Shown here one piece after another: positions 53,252 through 63,175 of a stretch of DNA of 64,000 bases. The stretch covers positions 19,868,321 through 19,932,320 of the forward strand of contig CAMZMU010000111.1 in assembly GCA_947311845.1 (NCBI GenBank), in the 5' to 3' direction. This DNA is from Poa pratensis (Eukaryota; Streptophyta; Magnoliopsida; Poales; Poaceae). The translations under genes were made by a program, and so were the position numbers. Positions within the stretch are counted from its first letter, which is position 1. Every line of letters starts with the position of its first letter. The notes below the pieces were generated by a model that saw only the letters and a program-made list of their open reading frames with translations, ran no database searches and was not told the origin of the DNA.

Positions 53252-54231
53252 TTGACTAAGTGATATTTCTTTTTACCTATAAAATTACTCCACAGAAAAC
53301 TCGATCTAATCCTGTCAAACTTTTTCCTAGGCGCCTCAGGGATCCTATAAAAAGATGACATGTAAAGGAGATTACTGGAGAGATAAGTGTTAATCAACAG
53401 AGATCTCCCTCCAATCGACATGTTTTTGCCATCCCAGAAACCGAGTTTCTTCATTAATTTTTCTCCCTGCGGATCCCACTCACTATTATTCAATCTAGTT
53501 TCGTCAATGGGGACCCCAAGGTATTTCATCGGCAAGCTCCCTACTTTGCAAGTTAAGATCTCTTCAAATTTTCTTTTTCTACTCTGATCCATGCCAAGAC
53601 AATAGACTTCGCTTTTATGGAAGTTGATTTTTAGTCCTGACATTTGTTCAAAGAGGCAAAGGATAAATTTGAGATTTCTGGCTTGTTCTAAATCATCTTG
53701 CAGCAGTAAGACGGTGTCATCTGCATATTGCAAGATTGACACCCCTTTTTCTACCAAGTGACAGGACAAGCCGTTGACGATCCCATTCATCGTAGCTCTA
53801 TCTAGCATAATAGCCAACACATCCGCAGCTAGATCAAAGAGGATAGGGGACAGAGGGTCCCCCTGGCGTAGCCCTTGATATGTATTGAAAAATTTCCCGT
53901 CCTCTCCATTGACTTTCACTCCAACTTTTCCACCCGAAACTATTTTCATTATCAGGTCATTGAATTTACCAGAGAACCTTTCATCTCAAGAACTTGCAAT
54001 AAGAACGGCCATTTGATTTTATCAAAGGCTTTCTCAAAGTCTATCTTGAAAAGAACCCCAGGAGTTTTTTTTAACATGTAGATCATTTAGAACTTCATGT
54101 AAAATTGTCACTCCTTCCATAATGTATCTATTTTTGATAAAAGCTGTTTGAGTATTCTTGATAACCTTGTGTATTACAGGATTCAATCTATTTACAATCA
54201 TTTTGGTAATGATTTTAAAGACAACGTTCAA
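53212..54231 (-). pseudogene. LINE-2 reverse transcriptase core
   Basis: The frame 54231-54034 carries NVVFKIITKMIVNRLNPVIH and NTQTAFIKNRYIMEGVTILH. It breaks at a T/A homopolymer near 54068, and the RT continues in 53949-53212 with GLRQGDPLSPILFDLAADVL, SILQYADDTVLLLQDD (YADD), GLKINFHKSEVYCLG and LPMKYLGVPIDETRL, then breaks near 53220. No single frame could give an active RT. Confidence 0.85.
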
Positions 54232-55762
54232 AAGACAGATGGGTCTGTACTTTTTTCGGCACCAGCGTAATCATGCCATAATTGAGTCTGTCTATATTCA
54301 TTTTATTATCAAAGAAGTCATTCACAAGGGAAAATAGATCCCTATGAATAATATGCCAAAATTTCTGGTAAAAGTCTGCATTAAAACCGTCAGGTCCAGC
54401 CGCCTTGTTTTTCTCCATACCAAAGACTGCATTCTTAAGTTCTTCCAAACTAAATTTATTTACTAACTTCTCACCATCTGAATGCTCAATCCTATCTAAT
54501 CCCTCCATGCCCAAACGAATGTGAGTATGATCCGACCGGCCAAAAAGTTTTTTGTAAAAGCATGTAATATACTTTTTCAAATTTTCCTGACCTTCGATCA
54601 TCCCTTCCTCTTGATATAAGCTGACTATTCTATTCCTCCTTCTCCTCCCATTTGCTTTAGAATGATAATATTTAGTATTACTATCTACTTCAAGTAACTC
54701 TCTTTCCTTTGATCTCTGTAACCATTTCACTTCTTCCTCTTTTAGAATTTTATTTAGGTCACTACGGTACTGTTGTAGATGATTCCAATCATCTAACGAC
54801 AGCCCACTTAGTTCGCTTTTTTTATCCATTTCATCTATGTCAGTCGTAAGCTTTTTCCTTAATCTCCTGCTAGTGCTTTCAAAATTAATATTCCATCCTT
54901 TCAGAGCTTTCCTTAGATTTCCAAACCTATTCTGCCACTTGTCCAAAGTGGTACTCCCTCTAACCTCCTGGTTCCATACTTTGGTGATGATTCCTTCCAG
55001 ATCATCCCTTAGAAACCAACAATTTTCAAATTTAAAACTCTTTTGAATTTTCAGACCCTCCCCAGTTGAGATCAACAAGGGCACATGGTCAGACAAATCC
55101 CTCGTCAAAGTTGTCACTGTTACTAACGGAAAAGACTCCTCCCAAGAGGGGGATACAAGCACCCTGTCCAACAAAGCAAAGGTAGGGTCCTCTTGATTGT
55201 TGGACCAGGTGTACTGTCTCCCACTAAGTTGGATCTCCATCAACTCACCTTGCGCAATAATAGCATTAAAAAGCACACTCCATCTATTAAAACCTCCCGG
55301 CTTATTTCTATCACTCTCTCGCCTGGTAAGATTAAAATCTCCTGCTATGCACATCGGGACATGTGTGTTTTTGATGATATGCACCAATCTACTAGAAATT
55401 TTGCTTTCCCAGTAGGTTGAGCATCCCATAGACCACCACAAGATTCCACGACAGTTTTTCCATTTTACTATGTACCAAAACACGAATGAAATAATCTCCA
55501 GTCTCTTTTTTCAAAATTTCCAAAGTGTCCGAATTAACTCCCAATAAGATGCCCCCAGACCTACCTCTAGATGGCGTCCAAGACCAATTAAAAGGAATAT
55601 CTCAACCTGTCGACATTAAGATTGATTCGGAGAAATCTTGTCTCATAGTTTCTTGGATATATACCAATAAAATCAAGCTTATGATTGCGGGCAGACTCAC
55701 ACAAAATCTCTCTTCCCCTTGTCCCCAACCCCTCTAGAATTCCAAATAAAACCGTTTAACAT
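54215..55762 (-). pseudogene. LINE-2 ORF2 N-terminus: endonuclease and start of RT
   Basis: The ATG at 55762-55760 overlaps the ORF1 stop in ATGTTAA. It opens NGFIWNSRGVGDKGKRDF but hits TGA near 55697, and coding-like sequence goes on in other frames. From about 55400 the endonuclease is recognisable (MCIAGDFNLTRRESD, LSGRQYTWSNNQEDP, LTRDLSDHVPLLIS), followed by the linker and the first RT block (NKAAGPDGFNADFYQKFW) to an indel near 54240. Confidence 0.82.
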
Positions 55763-57495
55763 TTCTTCTTCTTTTTTCCTCTCCTCCTAAGCACAGTCCT
55801 TACTGGCGATTTGACTAAATAAACCTCAACCGAGGTTTTATTCGTCAAATCCCTAACAGGACTAATGTTTTGACCCCCCAGAAAATTGCAATGCTCCAAT
55901 TCCTCCTCTAAGCCATCTCGATTCATGGTAACGAGGTCCTGTAGTATAGCATCTATATCACTAGGATTTAGATTTGTACTGTCAGGTTCGACATTAGCCT
56001 GTTTAACTTTATCCTGCTCACCAAACATAGCTACTCTAGCCTGCTCTTGCAATCGAATAAGATTCAAATTATGTTCTACCATGTCCAAAGAAGCACCCAA
56101 ATCCACCCCTATCAGTCTAGCAATATACAACAATGTGTGATCATCGGAATTCAAAACTGTAGGTATGTCTGAAATGTTACCTTCATTTTTGTCGAGGTTT
56201 TTTGCTTTGATATTCTTTGCCAGATCCATTATCGGCACATCTTCTGGGTTTTTGCTGGCAAGTCTCCCACTGCACCTCGGACCCAATTCTTCCTGCGAGC
56301 TGCTATCTGTTTTCTTCCCACGTCCACTAATAGCTTTAACCTGCTCACTAAAAGTCGTCGACTGGGATGCATCACAGTCCTTATCAATCTCTTCATCTGA
56401 AAGCTTAACCCTCTCTTCATCCGACTCCTCCAAACCATCTGTATTATTTCCTGTCCCCTCTATGTCACTAGCCTTGTTTGACTCCTTGTCTAAATGCGGC
56501 AGAAGCACCTTCCCAGCTTTTTCCATGTTGATTCTAACATCCACTTCATCTTGTTCCCTCAGGCCCCTCTCTCTTTCCTCCAAAGCAATTAAAGTGTGAG
56601 TACTGGCAACCACCTGTTTCTCTTTAGCGATGATCTGCCCAGAGGGAAAAGGAGCAGTCTTATCACTGCTCTTATGCCTTTTTGGGTCCCTGTCACCATT
56701 GTCTTCAGGCTGACTGTCCATGACATCTTCAAAGTCTTGCAGGAAATCTTCCTCGGCTCTTTCCCAACCTAATTCAACTACCTCTTCCAGCTGAAAGTAA
56801 ATCGTGTAGTAGAATAGTTTCGGTGTGGAGAGTTGTGTCCACCTGGGTATCTTGAGGTGATTCACTACCCCCACTTTCAGCCTCGCTTGACCAGTTCGCT
56901 TCAGGAGATGCATATCCGCCTCCAAGTGTTGCCCAAGAGTGGAACCCACTTCACACAGACCATGAAAATTCTTCAAATATTTTGGAACTCCTTTAGCTTT
57001 GACCCAGACCGTGGTTAGCTTCCCTGCTGCCAACGATTCATCAGTCCAAAGTTTGATGTTAACCATCATGTCAACTTTCTTCAACGGAACCCAATCGTAA
57101 ATGGATGCTTCATTGATTTTAGCTGTAGATGGAAACCCCACTAGGAATGCTCCAGCAGCCACATTTTTTGCCTTCCACGCCCACCTCCAGGGATAGGTAC
57201 TTGCAAGCCCTAATTCCAGCCTTTCTGCAGATATCTCTCCCAGCGAACCTTCTTTAATTCTGATCAGTGCAATTGCGTTTCCTTTAGCCCCTGACGTTGA
57301 TTCTTTAGTGTGTTCAGCAACGAAACAGCCCAAACCTTCTCCACCAAAACCAACAAACGATGCAATGGGCTTCCTCTGATGTAACCACGCACATTTACCT
57401 GAGATGTGTGAAACTTTATCACAGTTCACACAAAGGACATCAGCATTGCAATCCTTTGTCACATGAACACTCCATGATTCCAGCAGCGGAAACAC
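55756..57495 (-). pseudogene. LINE-2 ORF1, C-terminal part with zinc knuckles and DUF4283-like region
   Basis: After a frame change near 57480 that cuts through the first knuckle (HVTKDC half here), a second knuckle CVNCDKVSHISGKC follows. Then come a DUF4283-like block (STYPWRWAWKAKNVAAGAFL, LTTVWVKAKGVPKYLKNFHG) and a long acidic, Ser-rich region ending in a basic RRRGKKKKKC tail. The stop overlaps the ORF2 start. The 580-codon frame is uninterrupted apart from the entry point. Confidence 0.82.
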
Positions 57496-58717
57496 TGTAG
57501 CTTCGCAGAGCCTCCATCAGAACCACCCCAACAACTTCCTTCTGCATCGAAGTCTCTCCTGCTCTAGCACTTGCAGGGGCTTTTGGAATAAAAGTTTTCT
57601 GCCCACCCGACTGAATTGCGTTCGATTCTGCAGACACAGACCTCTGCTGGTTGTTGTGTGGAGTAAAGTTCCTCTGGTTTCCCATGTTCTGCCCTCTATT
57701 CTGATTGTGCTGATAGTTGAAGTTTGCATTCGAATTGTGTTGCTGTCCTCTATACTGATTGCTAGGATAAAAGTTCTGCCCTCTATTCTGATTGTGCTGG
57801 TAATTGCCTTGGTTGTACTGGATCTGATGATGATTACCTTGGTACTGTCCCTGGGGAGGAGGCATGCCGGCGAAGTTGTTGTAGCTGTTCCCTGCTCCTC
57901 TGCCGTCGCCGCCACTCCCGCTACCACTTCCACCTCCTTGCATCTCGACGTCCTTCAAACCCTGGCTATCCGCTCGAACCTGCTCCTTAGCAGAATCGCA
58001 GGACTCCACCGCCGTCGCCGCCCAGAGATGTGAGAGAAGTGGGGAGAGGAATTGTGTTCGATTAGGAGTTCCTCCGGAGCCGGTCGGAACCCTCGTTTCC
58101 ACCTCGTCAACCACTCCCTCCTCCTGGGCCACAGGCCTTCGGCGTCGCTGCGGCCCACTTCTGCCCAGAGTTCGAATCGAAATTCTCGAATTACCCACGC
58201 CAATGACCAAGTCATCCCCTGGATTCCCCTGCAGTCTCACCGGAGATCGAGAAGGTAGGTTCACCGGCGATGAGCGGATGCCCGCGCACGGAGACCTCAC
58301 ATCATCTCCTCTCATATGCGATTCCGAGGGATCCAGACGGGAAGGAATTCGAATCGGCCTACCCCTAACCATCTGAAACCAATCTGCATCCGCATCGGAA
58401 TCCATGGTGGGAGCCCGTGCCTCAACAACCGCCGGAGCGGTACCTGTACGCGGCGAGAAAGGAGGAGCCGCTGTTGACAGCACCGAGGTCTTCCTCGTCA
58501 CCGCATCTCTGAGACGCTTCGCGATCACCTCGAGTTCCGTCTTCGTCCCCTTCCTCTGCTTGCTTCGTCTCTCCTTCGCGCAACCAAACGCATCCGCAAG
58601 GGTCACCGTCGGCGGGCTCCGCTCGAGGCCGGTAGCCTCCTCGTCGTCGGAGAACTCGTCGCCATCGCTGTGGTCCTCGCTGATCGCCCAGAATCGCCCA
58701 CCTGGTCGCCCCGCCAT
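57440..58717 (-). CDS. LINE-2 ORF1, N-terminal part
   Basis: Starts at ATG 58717 (MAGRPGGRFWAISEDHSDGD). It contains a WFQMVRGRPIRIPSRL motif and an Asn/Gln-rich region with three copies of YQHNQNRGQN-like repeats (about residues 300-360), then shifts out of frame at the CFRC knuckle near 57480. The Asn/Gln-rich stretch suggests a self-associating, RNA-binding segment. That is inference from composition. Confidence 0.78.
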   Translation of the reverse strand: MAGRPGGRFWAISEDHSDGDEFSDDEEATGLERSPPTVTLADAFGCAKERRSKQRKGTKTELEVIAKRLRDAVTRKTSVLSTAAPPFSPRTGTAPAVVEARAPTMDSDADADWFQMVRGRPIRIPSRLDPSESHMRGDDVRSPCAGIRSSPVNLPSRSPVRLQGNPGDDLVIGVGNSRISIRTLGRSGPQRRRRPVAQEEGVVDEVETRVPTGSGGTPNRTQFLSPLLSHLWAATAVESCDSAKEQVRADSQGLKDVEMQGGGSGSGSGGDGRGAGNSYNNFAGMPPPQGQYQGNHHQIQYNQGNYQHNQNRGQNFYPSNQYRGQQHNSNANFNYQHNQNRGQNMGNQRNFTPHNNQQRSVSAESNAIQSGGQKTFIPKAPASARAGETSMQKEVVGVVLMEALRSYSVSAAGIMECSCDKGLQC

Positions 58718-58746
58718 CGCTCATTCGCGGGATTGATCGTGTCAAG

Positions 58747-59261
58747 TGTGACGAGTCTGCCTGCGTTAGATAGATGCAGAAGGCGACTGGGACGCAAGAG
58801 TAGTGGCGCAGCATACCGATGCACGAACGGTGATCCCCTTTTGAAATTTGAGGGGCAACGTGAACGAGTTTTCCTGATGCCTTTCTGCAACGGCACATGA
58901 GATTTGTCAAGCAAGGTACTCCCTCCGTTCTAATTTAATTGACTTGCTATGCACCAAATGTGGATATACCTAGACATGTTACATGACTAGATACATTCAC
59001 ATGTGGTGTATAGCAAGTCAATTAGATTGGAACGGAGGGAGTATCATGCATGGTCGATGGATGAAGCAGCAAGAAACTCTAGTAGGAGCCAGGTGGGTAA
59101 CATGACAGACATTCAACAAGACAGGAGCCTGAAATGAATTTCCACATGCGTCTTCCCCACATGTAACATGCAAACGATTCTGATATGAAACGTGTAGCCT
59201 CGTAGACTTAGGGCAGAAATAAGGATCAGGATAACGACCACGTGTGTGAGGCAGTATCTTA
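58747..59261. repeat. End of the dispersed unit copy 3, with MITEs
   Basis: Positions 59160-59245 match 14485-14630 (GTAACATGCAAAC, ATTCTGATA, GTGTAGCCTCGT, GATCAGGATAACGACCACGTG). No gene is seen. Confidence 0.65.
58919..59041. mobile_element. Stowaway MITE
   Basis: The 123-bp element has long inverted arms (CTCCCTCCGTTCTAATTTAA / complement of CTCCCTCCGTTCCAATCTAA), with TA at 58917-58918 and 59042-59043. Confidence 0.93.
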
Positions 59262-59385
59262 GAGCATCTCTGACAGCTGTCCTAACTTATAGGGTGTCAA
59301 ATGGTGAAAATCGGTCTCCAGCAGCTACCCTATTTTATGGCGTGCCCTAAAAAATTGTAAAGCAGATGTAAATTTGGGCCCATGG
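59262..59385. mobile_element. Left part of a probable PIF/Harbinger (Tourist-like) MITE, split by the gypsy LTR
   Basis: GAGCATCTCTGACAGCTGTC preceded by TTA resembles Tourist-like terminal repeats. The other end would be beyond the gypsy element and is not visible. Confidence 0.45.
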
Positions 59386-59911
59386 TGTCGTGGGTTTGTC
59401 ACGTCAGATGTCATGGATGACTTCGTAGGTGTGGGATTTGCGCGAGTCAATCGTCTCCGAGCTTGGGATCGCAGGAACAAGGACGAACACAGATTTACCC
59501 AGGTTCGGCCCCTCAATGTGAGGTAAAGACCTACTTCCTGCCTACCCTAGATTGGTATTGATATGATATGTGTGGTGTTACAATGGAGACGATCCGATCT
59601 GGGAACTCGCTGTAAGAGCTAGGGTTCTAGGGCTTGATAGCTCGACCTTGTCTAAGTCCTGCGAGTCCTCTTTATATACACAGAGGCTCGCTAGGTTACA
59701 AAGAAAACTTCCTCCACAAGGAATACATCGACCGGAACCTACTTGGAGACTAACTTCTCCTCACGTCTTCCAGGATAGGTCTTCTAGATCCTTCACCTTG
59801 TGGCGGTACGATATTGGGCTTGCTTTCACGTAGGCCCTTTCAGGTGCGAGTAAAGTAAGTCGCACTTATCAACATGGGCCGCGGGTTAATCCACAAAGTA
59901 TTCCCCCGACA
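59386..59911 (-). repeat. Gypsy 3' LTR, 526 bp
   Basis: On the minus strand it starts TGTCGGGGGAATACTTTG and ends CAAACCCACGACA, giving TGTCG/CGACA ends. The 5 bases outside are CATGG (59381-59385); the matching duplication is off window. Confidence 0.85.
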
Positions 59912-59923
59912 TTAGCCCCCAAG
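59912..59923 (-). other. Gypsy polypurine tract
   Basis: TTGGGGGCTAA on the minus strand, immediately before the LTR. Confidence 0.7.
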
Positions 59924-60138
59924 ATTGGTTAGGAACTCACGGTGAGGATCCTCTAGTTATTTGAGGTAGTTGTTGAGCCGCACTGTGAGCGTTCTGACTA
60001 ATCTCTGACTGATGCAATTCAAAGCCGCGACTCATTTGCGCGACTCAACTTTTCCATCTGAAATTTTCTGTTTCCTTCAATTGCGGTCTGATCCTCATTC
60101 TGCGGGCGCAAATTGTTTCGTTGATTTCGGGCGTCCCA

Positions 60139-60146
60139 TATATAAG
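60139..60146 (+). promoter_or_regulatory. TATA box of the antisense gypsy gene
   Basis: CATATATAAGCTGC lies about 110 bases before the ATG at 60253, on the strand opposite to the retrotransposon. Confidence 0.55.
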
Positions 60147-60252
60147 CTGCGGCGGCCTAGGTCAATATTCACTTGCCTCTACTCTCCCTTTACTTCCAGC
60201 TGCGCCGCCGTTCTCCTCAATCGAGCTTAGCCCCCGATCCAATCTCCGCGCA

Positions 60253-62273
60253 ATGGCGCCCAAGGCAAAGCCATCCGATGATAGACGCAAGATCTCCTGC
60301 AACTGGGAAGGATCCTGGGTAACGGAGCAAACTCTTGCGGATCTCGCCGAGGCTGGCTTCTTGCCGCCGTAGGAGGACAACGTCTGGCGGGCGCCAGGCG
60401 ATGAGATCGAGCCGCGCCCTAGGTCCAATGAACTAGTGATGTTTGTGGAGCATGTGGAGCGTGGATTCTCGCCGCCCGGCTCCCTCTTCTTCCGCAACCT
60501 GTTGCAACGCCTAGGCCTCCGTCTTCATGAAATTGGACCTAACTCCATGCTCCAGGTGAGCAATTTCCATGTACTGTGCGAGGACTACCTCGGCATATCC
60601 CCCAATATCGATCTGTGGCTGGCCTCCTTTTCTTGTAATAGCCAGCTTGTCTCCAAAGGGGGCGCCTATGTCCAGGTCGGCGCCATTTCTCTACAGCGCC
60701 ACAGAAACTCTTGCCTTCCCAAGCTAGCCCTGGCAAATCGGCCCAGGGCTTGGCAAAGGTCTTTCTTTTATTGTCAAGACCCTTCTCCGGAGGGCGAAAC
60801 TCGCCTCCCCTCTTGGTCCAACTCTCTTTTCGTGCCTTCTGAGGCACTAAAATCCAAACCTCGGGATGCCGCAACATCCTTCATAAATGAATCACTGATC
60901 AAGGTGCACGCCTTGATCGGACGTCATGGCCTTACTAGCCTTGATCTTCTTTCTTGCTGGACGAAATGGCGCATCCAGCCAGTGAGTCCCCGTCAACGGT
61001 CCTTCCTCGAGTGCTCTGGCACTTCTACTGACGTTGATCGTGTCAAAGCCGCTGACTGGGAGCCTGAAGACTGGGTGGAGTTCGTCACCCGTGTGACTGA
61101 GGAGAAGAACATCTCCTTCGACAAGGTGGGGCTCGCCCCTTTTAGCATTAACAACAAGCCTTTTGAGGTAACCCTCCTCCTCTAGTCCTTTATCCTTATA
61201 GTAGAGCTGCCTTTCTTTTTGATATTAAGGTCTTCCCTTTTCTGTATCAGGCTGATGAGAACTACTGGTTGCTTCCCGCGGCTGGTGTGGGCACTGCTGC
61301 TCCCAAGCGTGCCGCAAAGAAGAAGTTACTGCCCGCTTTAGAGGGCAGTGAAGTCGCTGACATCCCATCTGTTGCCACTGCGGCTTCAGATGATGAAAAT
61401 ACTGATCTGGAGGAGGATGACAGTCCTGTGCCAACCGCGAGCCCTCCTGCGGCTGATCCAACTCCCCGCAGGGCCTCAAAGAGACTGTTCCGGGAGGAGC
61501 CAGAGCTTAACGCTCTGGAAAATCTTGAAGTCATCAAGCGTCGCAAACCCGCAGTGGACGCGACCCCTCCTGTTGCCAGGCGTGTGCTTAGGACCACCGC
61601 CTCGGCTGAAGAAGATATGGAACCCCATTCTGGTAATTCTTGCTGCCTTGGCATCCTGACTGCATGTTCCTTCATTTCCTTTTATTAACATCTGGACCTC
61701 TGGTTGTAGACTCAGGGTTCCAAGGTGTGTCATCGCCGTCAAGCGACGGCCTTATGGCCTCTGTGAAGATGGCTCCAGAGTTAGTAACGTTCTTTTGTTC
61801 TCATAGCGCTTTTCTTCTGCCGCGCATGCTTCTCTCTTATATAATTGTCTTGTTCTTGCAGAGCTGCTGTTGATGCTACAGCCGCGGCTGATCTGGGAGT
61901 TGTCTCCCCGGCTGTGGTTGAGTCGCCAAGGCGCTTGCGGCTCATACTGCCATGGTGGAGGGCACGGCCACCACTGATATGTGGCTACGTGGAAGGGCAT
62001 GCGAGGCCATGCGACTGAACTTGTGGACGGAGTGGACCTAGCGACCTTTCTGGGGAAATATCATCCAGATGGGTCGAGATTCGAGAGATTACCCACTGCA
62101 TCAACCAGCGTGCCTGCTCCTCAAGAGAAGAACTCCTCTCCAGGTGTGTCCAGCTCCTCAGCCCCCAAGCCCGCAAATGACAAGCCTTCAAGCAAGCCTG
62201 CGACTGCTGCTCCTGCCAAGCCTGGTAAGCCGCCGGTGCCTCCTACTCACAAGCCAAAAGCTGGGAAGAAGTG
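60253..62273 (+). pseudogene. Antisense 'gypsy-type transposase' domain gene of the retrotransposon
   Basis: Starts at ATG 60253 (MAPKAKPSDDRRKISCNWEG). An in-frame TAG at 60370-60372 interrupts exon 1 (60253-61167), after which the frame continues unchanged: FVEHVERGFSPPGSLFFRNL, SNFHVLCEDYLGISPNIDLW and NRPRAWQRSFFYCQDP are typical of the putative gypsy-type transposase domain (a plant-mobile-domain-like fold of unknown biochemistry). A GT-AG intron leads to exon 2 (61251-61632; ADENYWLLPAAG, acidic EEDDSPVPTASPP). Further small exons follow and the last frame ends KPPVPPTHKPKAGKK at 62273. Later exon boundaries are tentative. Confidence 0.72.
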
Positions 62274-62767
62274 AGTGAAAAAACAATGTTATGGTGAAGT
62301 TAGCCCTTAGTGGCTTGTAATAATTGCTGAAATGGTGTGTTAGCAACAATGTTTTATGGTTATTAAGTACTCTCAGCAGTACAAGTTCCGACCAATAGTC
62401 TGGTCCTTATGATTTGTCTCGGTTTTCCTTACTTAGGCCCTTGCGCGGCTCAGTATTTCCTAGGAACATGTGTGTTCAGGATCGAGAGCGGCCATGATAG
62501 GCAATCAAGCTCGATTGACGCCACACCCCAGTACTTTGGCCGCATATGCAAGTCGCATCCAAGTGAAGGTTGAGTATAATCATGATAAATGCCACTCGTT
62601 TGGCGATTCCAAGGTAATAGGTCGCGCTCAGAAAGCTGCCGCACCCCCGAGGAACCAATGATTAGAAAATGAAAGACTCACAACTCAATTGGTAGTTTGA
62701 GGCGAAACGACAGCCACCTACGTAGTAGGGGTGCCGGCTTTATTTCAAAATCATTATATGATACATA
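62274..62767. other. Non-coding spacer in the gypsy element
   Basis: No frame with a domain and no clear repeat is seen. Confidence 0.4.
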
Positions 62768-63080
62768 GGGTCGGTCGCACCATAGTGGCGACCAGAAAGT
62801 GATTCATTGGGTCGGTCGCGCCTTGGTGGCAACCAGAGATGATACAGGGGTCGGTCGCGCCTGGGTGGCGACCAGAGATGATACAGGGGTCGGTCGCGCC
62901 TTAGTGGCGACCAGAGATGATACAGGGATCGGTCGCGCCTAAGTGGCGACCAGATTTTTTACGCACAGGTACGGCCGCGCCTGAGTGGCAGCTAATTCCT
63001 GATACATGGGTTGATCGCGCCTAAGTGGCGATCCAATTTGGTACATATTGTACGGCCGCGCCTAGGTGGCGACCGAAGTT
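62768..63080. repeat. Tandem repeat, 39-42 bp unit, about 8 copies, each palindromic
   Basis: Each unit holds GGTCGGTCGCGCC...GTGGCGACC, an inverted pair that can fold into a hairpin. The three middle units are nearly identical and the outer ones have diverged. Confidence 0.88.
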
Positions 63081-63175
63081 GAGGTTTGAGTCCTGAGTGG
63101 CCAGCTTGACACTGTGAACCCTTGTTGATTCTATTGTGATTGTTGATGGCGACTCGTGGTGGTTGGGGTATACCC

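Larger units (their letters stand above)
51885..58733 (-). mobile_element. Second LINE (L1-type), decayed, 6.85 kb
   Basis: The 13-bp duplication TGATCGTGTCAAG is at 51872-51884 and 58734-58746. The A-tail (T run 51885-51893 on the plus strand) marks the 3' end. Reading right to left: ORF1 with two zinc knuckles, endonuclease, RT with YADD, and zf-RVT. At least eight frame changes interrupt ORF2. It appears full length, since ORF1 starts only 17 bases inside the 5' end. Confidence 0.93.

Noticed and set aside
62768..63080. CRISPR-like array
   Set aside because: Units are contiguous 39-42 bp tandem copies without unique spacers, in a plant retrotransposon.
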